Source: an uncultured Clostridium sp.
Lineage (GTDB): Bacteria; Bacillota; Clostridia; Oscillospirales; Acutalibacteraceae
Reading direction: 5' to 3'
Assembly: GCA_934717555.1 (NCBI GenBank)
Contig: CAKUYY010000002.1
Span: 69,949 to 133,948, forward strand
Length of the DNA: 64,000 bases
Both the position numbers and the translations under genes were made by a program. This document shows positions 18,450 through 27,416 of this stretch, piece by piece. Every line of letters begins with the position of its first letter. The stretch's first letter is position 1. The notes below the pieces were generated by a model. The model was not told where the DNA came from. It saw nothing but the letters and a program-made list of their open reading frames with translations, and searched no databases.

Positions 18450-18670
18450 AAATATTATGAAACTTTTTGTCAGCATTTCCCTGACGCTCGTTTATTATAT
18501 CTAATCTCTGAGAGAAAATCAAGAGCAAAATGAAAAAAAGTAAAAATATTTGAAAAAATAATTGATTTCGGGAAAGATTTCATATAGTAGGGCTTGCGTG
18601 AACTATCGTATTGTTATAGAATAAACCAATAAAGACTAAGAAAAGGTACAACACAAGGGAGAGATTAGGA

Positions 18671-20065
18671 ATGAAGAGGACAGAAATCGCTCATCTTTAT
18701 GAGGACAGTTCTGCCTATAGCGGAAAGACCGTTACTGTATGCGGTTGGGTGAGGACCATTCGGGACTCCAAAGCGTTGGGATTTATGGAATTGAATGATG
18801 GAAGCTATTTTAAAGGCGTCCAGGTTGTTTTTGAAGCGGAAAAGGTGGAAAATTTTAAAGAAATAGCCAAGCTGAATGTAGGGTCTGCGGTGACAGTAAC
18901 CGGTACTCTGTTGGAGACGCCGGAAGCAAAACAGCCATTTGAGATCCACGCGCAGCAGGTGAGTGTGGATGGTGCATCTTCCCCAGAATACCCTCTTCAG
19001 AAAAAACGCCACTCTTTGGAATATTTGCGGACCATTGCGCATCTGCGCCCGCGTACCAATACCTTTAGCGCTGCGTTCCGTGTGCGCTCTGCGGCGGCTT
19101 ATGGGATTCATAAATTTTTTCAAGAAAGAGGTTTTGTATACGCCCATACTCCCATTTTAACAGGGAGCGACTGCGAAGGGGCGGGCGAGATGTTCACTGT
19201 GACTTCCCTGGACCTCAACGAGTTGCCCAAGGGCGAGGATGGCAAGGTGGATTTCAGCCAGGACTTCTTTGAGAAGCACACTTCCCTGACGGTATCCGGC
19301 CAGCTGGAAGCGGAATGTATGGCGATGGCTTTTGGAAAGGTATATACCTTTGGGCCGACTTTCCGCGCGGAAAAGTCCTATACACAGCGCCATGCGGCGG
19401 AATTCTGGATGATTGAACCGGAAATCGCCTTTGCGGATTTGCAGGATGACATGGAGCTGGCCCGTGACATGATAAAATCTGTTATTCAACATGTGTTGGA
19501 TACCTGCCCGGCAGATATGCAGTTCTTTAACAATTTCTATGATAAAGGGCTGATCCAGCGCCTGCAAGATCTGGTAAACTCGGATTTTGCCCATGTGACC
19601 TATACAGAGGCTGTAGATATCCTGAAAAAGAACAACGATCAATTTGAATATAAAGTGGAATGGGGAACAGACCTTCAAACGGAACATGAGAAATACCTCA
19701 CAGAACAGGTATTCCACAAACCGGTATTTGTTACCGACTATCCCAAGGAAATCAAATCCTTCTATATGCGCTTAAACGACGACGGGAAGACCGTAGCGGC
19801 TATGGATATGCTGGTACCGGGAATTGGCGAAATTATCGGAGGCAGCCAGCGTGAAGAGCGTTTGGATAAGCTGATGGAGAGGATGCAGGAACTGGGCTTA
19901 AAGGAAGAGGATTACTGGTGGTATCTCGACCTTCGCCGTTATGGCGGGGCCAAGCATGCCGGTTTTGGTTTGGGATTTGAGCGTCTGATCATGTATTTGA
20001 CGGGAATTTCCAACATTCGTGATGTCCTGCCTTTCCCAAGAACCACAGGAACAGCGGAATTTTAA
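18671..20065 (+). CDS. asnS: Asparagine--tRNA ligase
   Basis: 464 aa, full length for the class IIb enzyme that charges tRNA-Asn with Asn and ATP in the cytosol. The N-terminal OB fold (residues about 1-100, VTVCGWVRTIRDSKALGFMELND) binds the anticodon. The catalytic domain contains motif 2 (FRAEKSYTQRHAAEFWMIEPE) and motif 3 (GFGLGFERLIMYLTG). Asn rather than Asp specificity is supported by overall length and the absence of the bacterial AspRS insertion domain. A GGGAGAG site precedes the ATG. The gene is monocistronic; no T-box leader is recognised in the 220 bases upstream. Confidence 0.96.
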   Translation: MKRTEIAHLYEDSSAYSGKTVTVCGWVRTIRDSKALGFMELNDGSYFKGVQVVFEAEKVENFKEIAKLNVGSAVTVTGTLLETPEAKQPFEIHAQQVSVDGASSPEYPLQKKRHSLEYLRTIAHLRPRTNTFSAAFRVRSAAAYGIHKFFQERGFVYAHTPILTGSDCEGAGEMFTVTSLDLNELPKGEDGKVDFSQDFFEKHTSLTVSGQLEAECMAMAFGKVYTFGPTFRAEKSYTQRHAAEFWMIEPEIAFADLQDDMELARDMIKSVIQHVLDTCPADMQFFNNFYDKGLIQRLQDLVNSDFAHVTYTEAVDILKKNNDQFEYKVEWGTDLQTEHEKYLTEQVFHKPVFVTDYPKEIKSFYMRLNDDGKTVAAMDMLVPGIGEIIGGSQREERLDKLMERMQELGLKEEDYWWYLDLRRYGGAKHAGFGLGFERLIMYLTGISNIRDVLPFPRTTGTAEF

Positions 20066-20500
20066 ACTAATACAAGAAATGTTAGTTATCGGATTCCTTT
20101 GACCAAATATCAGAAAACGCTTTTCTTATCCGTGCGGATAGGAAAAGCGTTTTTGTTATGCGCTATCAAGGGGGGAGAGGGAACGCCCATTGTTTTATTT
20201 GCATAATCTAGGAAAAGATCATGCAAACAAAGTACCCCTGAGGGGTAGGAAACAAAAGGAAGCTTTTCCGGAGAGACAAGAATCACAGAAACATTTGGAG
20301 AAAAAAAGAGAATAAAAAAAGAAGGAAAACACAGAAAAAGGATACCTATCTCCCAACAGGTTATACAGAAAAGAAGGAATATTTAGCTTGGAAAATGCGA
20401 TTTTGCAAGAAATCTAAATATAGCTTGCATTTATCTGGTAAATCAATTAGAATATGGATAGTTTTAAAGAAATTTTGCAATTGTTATGAGGGGGATACTC
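20066..20500. other. Intergenic region with the asnS terminator
   Basis: 435 bases. The asnS terminator lies at 20113-20156 (AAAACGCTTTTC... GAAAAGCGTTTT, T-tract). The remainder is A-rich with a small hairpin TACCCCTGAGGGGTA near 20232. I see no gene and no recognisable riboswitch. Confidence 0.7.
20113..20156 (+). terminator. asnS terminator
   Basis: AAAACGCTTTTCTTATCC pairs with GGATAGGAAAAGCGTTTT, 48 bases after the asnS stop, with a T-rich end. Confidence 0.9.
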
Positions 20501-21781
20501 ATGTCTGATTATGTATCAATGAATCATGAAGAGTTGAAACAAGAATTAGCGCAGTTACAGGAAAACTACCGTGCGTTTCAGGAGCAGAATCTCCAGCTGG
20601 ATCTTTCCAGAGGGAAGCCGGGAGCCGATCAGACTGATCTTTCTGTGGAAATGCTGGACATATTGAACAGCGGCTCAGATTTTAAAACAGAGGGTGGCGT
20701 AGACTGCCGAAATTATGGTTTGCTGGATGGCCTGCCGGAGATGAAGGAAATTTTTGGCCATGTGCTAGGCGTTCCCGCCTCTCAGGTTTTTGTAGGGGGA
20801 AATTCCAGCCTGAATTTGATGTTTGATACCATTTCCTGTTTCATGACCCATGGAATTGGAGGATGTGAACCCTGGTGCAAGCAGGGCGATGTAAAGTTTT
20901 TGTGCCCGGTTCCAGGTTATGACCGTCACTTTGGTGTAACTGAATATTTTGGGATTCAGATGATCAATGTTCCTCTCCACGACGATGGTCCAGATATGGA
21001 TGAAGTAGAGCGCCTGGTACAGTCAGATGCCAGCGTCAAAGGAATGTGGTGTGTCCCCAAGTATTCCAACCCTTCCGGGATTACTTATTCTGATGAGGTA
21101 GTCCGCCGTTTGGCAGCGCTTAAGCCGGCCGCCAAGGATTTCCGTGTGATGTGGGACAATGCTTATTGTGTCCATGACCTGACAGATACGCCGGATGAGC
21201 TGTTGAATGTGATGGAGGAAAGCAAAAAATATGGGAATGAGGATCTGTTTATTCAATTCTGTTCCACTTCCAAGATCACCTTCCCCGGCGCGGGTGTTGC
21301 CGCTTTCGCCGCTTCGGAAGCCAACATGGCTGTACTGAAAAAGCGTTATTCTACCCAAACCATCGGATTTGATAAGCTCAATCAATTGCGCCATGCCCGT
21401 TATTTTAAGGATTATCAAGGATTTTTGCAGCACATGCAATTACACCGCGCGATCTTAGAGCCCAAGTTTGAGGCGGTACTGCGCAACTTGGAAGAGGAAT
21501 TGAGCGGAAAAGGCGTGGCTAGCTGGACAAAGCCCAACGGAGGATATTTTATCAGCGTAGATGTTATGGAAGGCTGTGCAAAACGCGTGATAGAATTGTG
21601 TAAACAGGCGGGCGTGGTATTTACCCCGGCGGGAGCTACCTATCCTTATGGAAAAGATCCCAGGGACAGCAATATCCGTTTAGCCCCTACCTATCCTCCG
21701 GTTGCAGAACTGGAAACCGCTATGAAACTGTTCTGCCTATGCGTGGAATTGGCTGCGGTAGAAAAATTGCTGGACCGTTAA
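20501..21781 (+). CDS. PLP-dependent aspartate-type aminotransferase (PF12897 group)
   Basis: 426 aa from the ATG at 20501 (GGGGG 7 bases upstream; the in-frame ATG at 20486 sits on this site). The fold-type I aminotransferase layout is seen: QLDLSRGKPGADQTDLS at the N-terminus, GGNSSLNLMFD binding the PLP phosphate, a VPKYSNPSG segment, WDNAYCVHDL with the pyridine-binding Asp, and STSKITFPGAG with the Schiff-base Lys. A C-terminal R in SNIRLAPTYPP would bind the substrate carboxylate. The closest family is the aspartate aminotransferase subgroup PF12897. It is expected to swap amino groups between Asp and 2-oxoglutarate. Confidence 0.88.
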   Translation: MSDYVSMNHEELKQELAQLQENYRAFQEQNLQLDLSRGKPGADQTDLSVEMLDILNSGSDFKTEGGVDCRNYGLLDGLPEMKEIFGHVLGVPASQVFVGGNSSLNLMFDTISCFMTHGIGGCEPWCKQGDVKFLCPVPGYDRHFGVTEYFGIQMINVPLHDDGPDMDEVERLVQSDASVKGMWCVPKYSNPSGITYSDEVVRRLAALKPAAKDFRVMWDNAYCVHDLTDTPDELLNVMEESKKYGNEDLFIQFCSTSKITFPGAGVAAFAASEANMAVLKKRYSTQTIGFDKLNQLRHARYFKDYQGFLQHMQLHRAILEPKFEAVLRNLEEELSGKGVASWTKPNGGYFISVDVMEGCAKRVIELCKQAGVVFTPAGATYPYGKDPRDSNIRLAPTYPPVAELETAMKLFCLCVELAAVEKLLDR

Positions 21782-21850
21782 AAAAGGAAGCCGCTTTTCG
21801 ACAGGAAAGTAATATTTGTGAAAAAATTAGACGATCCCCCTGAGATTGCA

Positions 21851-21879
21851 TTGACTTTTGTGAATAAAAACAATATAAT
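21851..21879 (+). promoter_or_regulatory. Sigma-A promoter upstream of secDF
   Basis: TTGACT at 21851-21856, a 17-base spacer and TATAAT at 21874-21879, near the consensus. The expected start is near 21886. It leaves a leader of about 265 bases before secD. Confidence 0.8.
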
Positions 21880-21930
21880 TAACCTTGTTACGTCTGTAGC
21901 CTTTGTACAGCGTGCAAGGTTAATTTTTTT
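21879..21930 (+). terminator. Terminator overlapping the secDF promoter
   Basis: TTAACCTTG (21879-21887) pairs with CAAGGTTAA (21915-21923) and a T7 tract follows. It most likely ends transcripts of the aminotransferase gene. Transcripts starting at the embedded promoter would lack most of the 5' arm. Confidence 0.75.
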
Positions 21931-22019
21931 GTCTGCTCAAAAAGAAGAGATGGTTCTCTTTTTGAGAGAGGGGCAAATATCCTGAAAAACAGGTTATTTG
22001 AAACATGAGGAGTTAGAGA

Positions 22020-22112
22020 ATGCCTTGCCGGAAACCGGCACTTTTTTTGTGCCTGAATGGGGATGGGGAACTGTTCAGACAGGATAAAAACGTTCGTACA
22101 GATTCCTTTTAG
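22020..22112 (+). CDS. Candidate 30-aa leader peptide upstream of secD
   Basis: A 30-codon frame starting MPCRKPALFLCLNG, preceded by GAGGAG (22007-22012) with a 7-base spacer, an excellent translation start. Its first codons run through a GC hairpin with a T7 tract (22025-22047), so ribosomes on it would melt that terminator. It ends 37 bases before the secD ATG. The peptide has two early basic residues, then a short Leu/Phe/Cys stretch, and a charged tail. I recognise no homologue. It could be a regulatory leader ORF or chance; the correct start signal favours translation. Confidence 0.4.
   Translation: MPCRKPALFLCLNGDGELFRQDKNVRTDSF
22025..22047 (+). terminator. Candidate attenuator in the secDF leader
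   Basis: TGCCGG-AAA-CCGGCA followed by CTTTTTTTG. This is a compact intrinsic terminator lying about 100 bases before the secD start and downstream of the 21851 promoter. Confidence 0.65.
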
Positions 22113-22149
22113 GCTACAGGACACCATAAATGTATTGGAGGATTTACGC

Positions 22150-23562
22150 ATGAAGCGAGTACCCAAACCAGTCTTTTTCATCGTTGCCCTCCTCATCCTG
22201 TTCGTTGGGTATACCTCGATATTTGGTATACATGGCCACAATGGTGATATTCCCATCACCTATATCAAAGGCGTCAACGACATTCGGTGGGGTATTGATA
22301 TCCGGGGCGGCGTAGAAGCAACGTTCCGCCCGGCGGATGATGTGGACGCGACGAATGACCAGATTGATTCCGCCAAGGCCATTATAGAAACCCGTATGGT
22401 TTCTAAAAACATCACGGACTATGAACTATATGCGGATTATAATAATGATCGCATTATTGTTCGTTTCCCCTGGAAAGTGGATGAAACGGAGTTTGATCCG
22501 GAAAGCGCCATTGAAGAGATTTCAGCAACCGCTGAATTGACTTTCCGGGAAGGAAACGAGTATGCGGGCAATGAAATTGGTTCAGACGGTAAAGCGGTGG
22601 CTACTACGCCCAGCGGTGTAACGGCGGAGAACGTTATCCTGCAAGGCAGCGACATTAAGAGTGCCAAGGCGCAGGCGGTCCAGGATGAAAATAACCCAAC
22701 CCAGATTTCTTACGTCATTTCTTTGGAGCTGGAAGAAAGCGGGAAAGACAAGTTTGCGGAGGCTACCCAGCGGCTGCAAGGCAAAACTATTTCCATTTGG
22801 ATGGACGATGTCATGCTGTCCGCGCCTACAGTAAATGAACCTATTACTGACGGCCAGGCCAGCATCAGCGGTGATTTTACTGCAAAGGAAGCATCTGACC
22901 TGGCGCAAAAGATCAACGCGGGTGCTCTGCCCTTTAAACTGGAAACCAGCAACTATGGAACCATCAATCCCACTTTGGGAAGTTCCGCGCTGACCGCCAT
23001 GGGGATTGCGGCGGCGATTGCCATGGTGCTGATTTGCCTGTTCATGTTGATTATGTACCGGGTTCCCGGTTTTGTAGCTTGTATTGCCCTGATCGGTCAG
23101 ATGGCCCTGTCACTGGCTGCTGTTTCCGGCTTCTTTAACTTTGTTTCCAGCTTTACCATGACTTTGCCTGGTATCGCAGGTTTGATCCTTTCCATTGGTA
23201 TGGGTGTGGATGCCAATATCATTACGGCAGAACGCGTTAAGGAAGAGATTCGCAATGGAAAGACGCTGGATGGAGCCATTGACAAAGGCTGCCGTGGAAG
23301 TTTCTGGGCGATTTTTGACGGCAACATCACGGTTATCATTGTGGCAATCATTTTGATGTGTGTATTTGGTCCTTCTAATATTCTTTCCTTCTGGTTTGGC
23401 CCCTCTACTACGGGTATCATTTACTCTTTCGGCTATACCTTATTGGTAGGTGTCGTTTGCAACTTCGTAATGGGTGTAGGTGCTTCCAGATTGATGCTGA
23501 GGTCCCTCTCCGGATTGAAGTTTATGCGTAAGAAATGGATGTATGGGGGGAAAGGAAAATGA
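22150..23562 (+). CDS. secD: Protein translocase subunit SecD
   Basis: 470 aa from the ATG at 22150 (TGGAGG 7 bases upstream; a longer in-frame start at 22057 has no good site). It carries the SecD signature near residue 40 (GIDIRGGVEATFRP), a large extracytoplasmic P1 region (about 45-290) and five C-terminal transmembrane helices with GIAGLILSIGMGVDANIITAERVKEE and a GNITVIIVAIILMCV segment. SecD with SecF uses the proton or sodium gradient to complete export through SecYEG. Translation is coupled to secF (ATGA overlap). The leader has unusual regulatory features described separately. Confidence 0.95.
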   Translation: MKRVPKPVFFIVALLILFVGYTSIFGIHGHNGDIPITYIKGVNDIRWGIDIRGGVEATFRPADDVDATNDQIDSAKAIIETRMVSKNITDYELYADYNNDRIIVRFPWKVDETEFDPESAIEEISATAELTFREGNEYAGNEIGSDGKAVATTPSGVTAENVILQGSDIKSAKAQAVQDENNPTQISYVISLELEESGKDKFAEATQRLQGKTISIWMDDVMLSAPTVNEPITDGQASISGDFTAKEASDLAQKINAGALPFKLETSNYGTINPTLGSSALTAMGIAAAIAMVLICLFMLIMYRVPGFVACIALIGQMALSLAAVSGFFNFVSSFTMTLPGIAGLILSIGMGVDANIITAERVKEEIRNGKTLDGAIDKGCRGSFWAIFDGNITVIIVAIILMCVFGPSNILSFWFGPSTTGIIYSFGYTLLVGVVCNFVMGVGASRLMLRSLSGLKFMRKKWMYGGKGK

Positions 23563-24518
23563 AGCATACCATTGATTTTGTAGGAAAAAGAAAAATTCCA
23601 TTTACCATTTCCCTGTGTATCATTGTCATTGGAATTATTTTTAATATTATTAATGGAACCCGTTTGGATATCCAGTTCAGCGGCGGGGCGATCATCAGTT
23701 ATTCCTATACAGGGGAAATTGATGAAAATGCGGTACAGAAGCTGGTCAATGGAATGACAGAAGAAGAGGTAAGCATTCAGGTCAATCAGAATGTGAAGAT
23801 TGCGGGTTCTGACGAGACCCAGAACACGATTTCCCTTTCTTTCTCAGGCAATCAGTCTATCTCTTTAGATAAGCAAAAAGAGATCACACAGGCATTGGAA
23901 GATAATTTTCCGGAGAACCAGTTTGCTCAAAGCGAATCCAGTTCTGTAGACCCGACCATGGGCGGGCAGTTCCTCTTGAAATGCTTGGTAGCTGTGGGGA
24001 TCGCAGCGGTTTTGATGGTGGTATATGTGGCGTTCCGCTTTAAGAAAATCGGCGGATGGTCCGCCGGCGTATTCGCGCTGGTCGCTCTCCTGCTGGACGT
24101 TTCCAATGTATACTTTACCTTTATTATCTGCCGTTTACCGATTGACAGTAACTTTATCGCAGTAGCCTTGATGATTTTGGGGTATTCCCTGAATGACACC
24201 ATTGTTATTTATGACCGTGTCCGTGAAAACCGCAGGCTGTCTAGCCCCAAGACAGATATAGGGGATATTGTAAACAAAAGTATTAATCAGAACCTCAGCC
24301 GTACGATTAATACCTCGATCACAACTTTTGCGGCGATTACTGTGGTATTCATCGTATCCCTTATTTTTGACTTGCCTTCTGTCACTTCTTTTGCCCTTCC
24401 CATGATGGTGGGTATTGTTTCCGGCTGTTACACAACCAACTGTATTGTAGGTCCGTTGTGGGTCATGTGGAAAAAACGCGGCAAGAAGAAAAAAGAAGAA
24501 GCTGCGGCCGAAGCTTAA
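23559..24518 (+). CDS. secF: Protein translocase subunit SecF
   Basis: 319 aa. The start at 23559 overlaps the secD stop (ATGA), with GGGGAAAGGA upstream. SecF landmarks: an N-terminal transmembrane helix, LDIQFSGGAIISYSY at about 37-51, and six helices in total, with the GYSLNDTIVIYDRVRENRRLS motif near 215-235 and ITTFAAITVVF. It is the membrane partner of SecD in late protein translocation. It ends with a Lys/Glu/Ala-rich tail and a terminator, so secDF is a two-gene unit. Confidence 0.95.
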   Translation: MKHTIDFVGKRKIPFTISLCIIVIGIIFNIINGTRLDIQFSGGAIISYSYTGEIDENAVQKLVNGMTEEEVSIQVNQNVKIAGSDETQNTISLSFSGNQSISLDKQKEITQALEDNFPENQFAQSESSSVDPTMGGQFLLKCLVAVGIAAVLMVVYVAFRFKKIGGWSAGVFALVALLLDVSNVYFTFIICRLPIDSNFIAVALMILGYSLNDTIVIYDRVRENRRLSSPKTDIGDIVNKSINQNLSRTINTSITTFAAITVVFIVSLIFDLPSVTSFALPMMVGIVSGCYTTNCIVGPLWVMWKKRGKKKKEEAAAEA

Positions 24519-24525
24519 TCGAGTT

Positions 24526-24565
24526 AGAAAGCTGTCCGATTAGATTTGGACAGCTTTCTTTTTTG
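24526..24565 (+). terminator. secDF terminator
   Basis: AGAAAGCTGTCC pairs with GGACAGCTTTCT and is followed by TTTTTTG. Confidence 0.92.
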
Positions 24566-24710
24566 TTTGATATTTTATGGTATTTTCCCGTTGTACCTTT
24601 TATAAATATTTAAATAAAAAGAAAAGTTTTAAACATAGGCAAAAAAATCTTTTTCTCTTATTTAGAATATGATATGATGAAAAAAAGCATTATATAAAGG
24701 AATGTCACAT

Positions 24711-25493
24711 ATGAATATTGGTATTTCTACAGCATGTTTATACCCGATGTATACAGAAAAAGCATTGGAAACCTTATTAGGTCAAGGGTTTCGATTGTTT
24801 GAGATTTTTTTTAATACACTTTCGGAATTAGAGCCGGAATTTGTTTCTCATTTGGGAAAAATGTTGGAACAAAAGGGGGCGGTTTTAAAATCCATTCACC
24901 CTTTTACTTCGGGCTTTGAATCGTATTTGCTTTTTTCGAATTATGAGAGACGTTTTGAGGACGGTATAAAATTCTATAACCGTTATTTTGAGACAGCCGC
25001 GAGGCTAGGGGCAAAGATCCTGGTGTTACATGGCGACCGTTCGCCAGAGAAAAGCGGATTGACAGAGATTCAATATTTCGACCGGTTTGCACAGCTTAGC
25101 CAAAGGGCAAGGCGGTATGGGATAACATTGGCACAGGAAAATGTCAACCTTTATCGGAGCGCAGATCCAGCATTTATAAAACGGATGCGGGATTATTTAG
25201 GAAGTGAAGCCAGCTTTGTATTAGACTTGAAGCAAGCGGTCAGAGCTGGATTTGACCCTTTTTCTATGTATCAGGCCATGGGAAACCGCCTGGTACACAT
25301 CCATATTAATGATCACCGGCAGGGACATGACTGTTTATTGCCGGGAAAAGGGCAAATGAACTTCCATCGTCTGAAAACCTGTTTGGATATGGATGGATAC
25401 CAAGGGGACTATATTATTGAAGTCTACCGGAAAAATTTCGTGGGACTGGAAGAACTGACAGAATCCTATGAATATCTCAACCAAATCCTATAA
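24711..25493 (+). CDS. Sugar phosphate isomerase/epimerase, TIM-barrel (AP_endonuc_2 family)
   Basis: 260 aa from the ATG at 24711 (AAAGG about 9 bases upstream). It is a xylose-isomerase-like TIM barrel: NIGISTACL at strand 1, FRLFEIFFNT strand 2, KILVLHGDRS strand 4, ITLAQENVNLY with a metal-binding Glu, SFVLDLKQAVRAG with Asp, LVHIHINDHRQGHDCLLPGKG with His/Asp, and DYIIEVYR closing. These residues would hold a divalent metal. The family covers epimerases, inosose dehydratases and endonuclease IV, so the substrate remains open. It is a single gene 130 bases before nrdR's promoter region. Confidence 0.82.
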   Translation: MNIGISTACLYPMYTEKALETLLGQGFRLFEIFFNTLSELEPEFVSHLGKMLEQKGAVLKSIHPFTSGFESYLLFSNYERRFEDGIKFYNRYFETAARLGAKILVLHGDRSPEKSGLTEIQYFDRFAQLSQRARRYGITLAQENVNLYRSADPAFIKRMRDYLGSEASFVLDLKQAVRAGFDPFSMYQAMGNRLVHIHINDHRQGHDCLLPGKGQMNFHRLKTCLDMDGYQGDYIIEVYRKNFVGLEELTESYEYLNQIL

Positions 25494-25521
25494 GTTTTCT
25501 TAGAATTATGTGGAAAAATAA

Positions 25522-25551
25522 TTGCAAAAAAATATTTTACTATGGTATAAT
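25522..25551 (+). promoter_or_regulatory. nrdR promoter
   Basis: TTGCAA at 25522-25527, an 18-base spacer and TATAAT at 25546-25551, 26 bases before the nrdR start. Confidence 0.7.
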
Positions 25552-25577
25552 AAAAAAATGAAAAGGGGGTGTCCGCA

Positions 25578-26048
25578 ATGAAATGCCCATACTGCGGTTT
25601 TGAAGAAAGCAAGGTAATTGATTCCCGTCCTACCGATGAAGGGGAACGAATCCGGCGGCGCAGAGAATGCCTGGGATGTGGCAAACGGTTTACCACATAT
25701 GAAGTAATAGAGACAGTTCCCATTATCGTGATTAAGAAGGATAAATCCAGGGAAGCTTTTGACCGCAATAAGCTGTTAAACGGGTTGCTGCGCGCCTGTG
25801 CCAACCGGCCGGTTTCTGTGGATACCCTGGAAGATTTGGTGGATCAGATTGAGACCAAATTACAGAATTCTCTGGACCGTGAGGTTACGTCGACTTTGAT
25901 CGGGGAATATGCCATGGAATTATTAAAAGGTGTGGATGAAGTGGCCTATGTCCGATTTGCTTCAGTCTATCGACAGTTTAAAGATATCAATACCTTTATG
26001 GAAGAGTTAAATAAGCTGTTACAGGAGACAGATAAAAAGGACTCGTAA
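25578..26048 (+). CDS. nrdR: Transcriptional repressor NrdR
   Basis: 156 aa, start at the ATG at 25578 with GGGGG upstream. The N-terminal zinc ribbon uses MKCPYCG and CLGCGKRF with RRRREC between; DSRPTDEGERIRRRR is the invariant segment. The ATP-cone (about residues 49-139) includes VIKKDKSREAFDRNKLLNGLLRAC. NrdR senses (d)ATP and represses ribonucleotide reductase genes by binding NrdR boxes. No nrd gene is in this window. It has its own promoter and terminator. Confidence 0.97.
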   Translation: MKCPYCGFEESKVIDSRPTDEGERIRRRRECLGCGKRFTTYEVIETVPIIVIKKDKSREAFDRNKLLNGLLRACANRPVSVDTLEDLVDQIETKLQNSLDREVTSTLIGEYAMELLKGVDEVAYVRFASVYRQFKDINTFMEELNKLLQETDKKDS

Positions 26049-26072
26049 CTTTTTCACTAAGGAATCAAAACA

Positions 26073-26114
26073 GAAAACAGCACTGTATTTGGGTATATAC
26101 AGTGCTGTTTTTAT
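26073..26114 (+). terminator. nrdR terminator
   Basis: AAAACAGCACTGTA pairs with TACAGTGCTGTTTT around a 10-base loop; T-rich afterwards. Confidence 0.92.
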
Positions 26115-26169
26115 ATTTATAAAAGAACTTTTTTGAAGTATCACAAACCAAAAAATCCGGTATCTTTGG

Positions 26170-26550
26170 TTAAAGAATATTTTCCAGGACAGGCATTTCT
26201 GTATCCTGCAAATGTTTCAGTTGGGAACAGGCGCGGTCAAGTTCCGCGGTAAATTCCGCATATTCCTCAAATTCCAGGTTTGTTTGTAAAGTAGCAATGG
26301 ACTGGTCAATGGCTTCCAATTTTTCATGGGAAATATAGGTACAGAAAACTTGATAATGTTCATCCCACATGTAAGCGAGTTCCTGGCTGAGGCGATTGGC
26401 CTCTTCTACATTACCTTGGGAGATCTGTATTTTGGCCTCGCTTATTTTATCGGTAAGGGAAGCGATATTTTGACGGGTAAAGACAGGAACAATTGTACAT
26501 AAGGCCAGTAAGACAGCCACCATGACAATAGCCGCCCAAGCACGTTTCAA
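26170..26550 (-). CDS. DUF4363 family protein
   Basis: 126 aa with an N-terminal hydrophobic segment (residues 3-24), then an all-helical Glu/Gln-rich extracytoplasmic domain. This matches the DUF4363 layout. It overlaps the DUF421 gene by 4 bases and is its usual companion in Firmicutes. The role is unknown; a membrane-anchored accessory protein to the DUF421 partner is likely. Confidence 0.75.
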   Translation of the reverse strand: MKRAWAAIVMVAVLLALCTIVPVFTRQNIASLTDKISEAKIQISQGNVEEANRLSQELAYMWDEHYQVFCTYISHEKLEAIDQSIATLQTNLEFEEYAEFTAELDRACSQLKHLQDTEMPVLENIL

Positions 26551-27224
26551 GAAACCGCCTCCTTTTTGATAATATGATAATTCTTTTCCCGATCGGCAGT
26601 CATGAGAAATACATCCTTTTGGTCAATTTTTTCGCCCTGTAGGATACCATGAATCCACTCCTGGGTTAATCCGCACAAAGAGACAGAAAATTCAGAAATT
26701 TCCCCGTCACTGATGACTACAACCTGAATTCCAGTATCCGGTACAACGATTCCCAATAAAGAATTATCCGGTTGTAATTTATCCGGCTTTTTCAGTACGC
26801 TGAGTTTTCCGTTGGTTTCCACAATGGCATAAGCCACATCCTCTATGTGGAAAACATCCATTTGACGGAGCTGTTCGGAAAGGTCTTCTGTGCTCATACG
26901 AAGCCGCCTCATTTGGCCTTGGTCAATTTTTCCATCATTTATTACAATAACCGGCTTACCGCAGACAAAACGGCGAAATTTAGCGCTTTTCAACATCACA
27001 GTAGAGATAATTAGTTCACAGGCTACTAGTACGGCGATAGGAAGGAATCCACTGACCAAGGGCTGCCCGGTATTTTGCATAGGGATTGCCGCGATATCGG
27101 AAATCAACAGAGTGACCACTAGTTCGGAAGTCTGCAACTCGCTGATCTGCCGTTTTCCCATCAGTCTGACGGCAGCAATGATAACTATGTAAAGAAGAAG
27201 AGTACGTATAAAAGAAATCGCCAT
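26547..27224 (-). CDS. DUF421 (YetF/YdfR-like) membrane protein
   Basis: 225 aa. Three N-terminal transmembrane helices are followed by the cytosolic DUF421 domain. Motifs: RLMGKRQISELQTSELVVTLLISDIAAIPMQ at residues 20-51 and PVIVINDGKIDQGQMRRLRMSTEDLSEQLR near 93-122. Members of this family in spore formers have been linked to spore germination and membrane function (for example the Bacillus YetF/2Duf group), but the exact activity is not established. It is translated together with DUF4363 (ATGA overlap). Confidence 0.9.
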   Translation of the reverse strand: MAISFIRTLLLYIVIIAAVRLMGKRQISELQTSELVVTLLISDIAAIPMQNTGQPLVSGFLPIAVLVACELIISTVMLKSAKFRRFVCGKPVIVINDGKIDQGQMRRLRMSTEDLSEQLRQMDVFHIEDVAYAIVETNGKLSVLKKPDKLQPDNSLLGIVVPDTGIQVVVISDGEISEFSVSLCGLTQEWIHGILQGEKIDQKDVFLMTADREKNYHIIKKEAVS

Positions 27225-27416
27225 AAGATACGCCAGCCTTTCTGTTTATTTTCAGCGATACCGTATCTTTATTTTGGATTTCCATAGGGCTAATTATACC
27301 GATAATAAAAATTTTTCCTATCTTACAAATTATATGGTGAAGATTTTCGACAAATAATTTACATTTTATTATAATTATTTATAATTTGCATATAGGAAAT
27401 AAATGGGGGGAGAACG

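Noticed and set aside
21879..21930. First hairpin in the secDF leader as an attenuator
   Set aside because: Most of its 5' arm lies upstream of the predicted transcription start, so it better fits the aminotransferase terminator.
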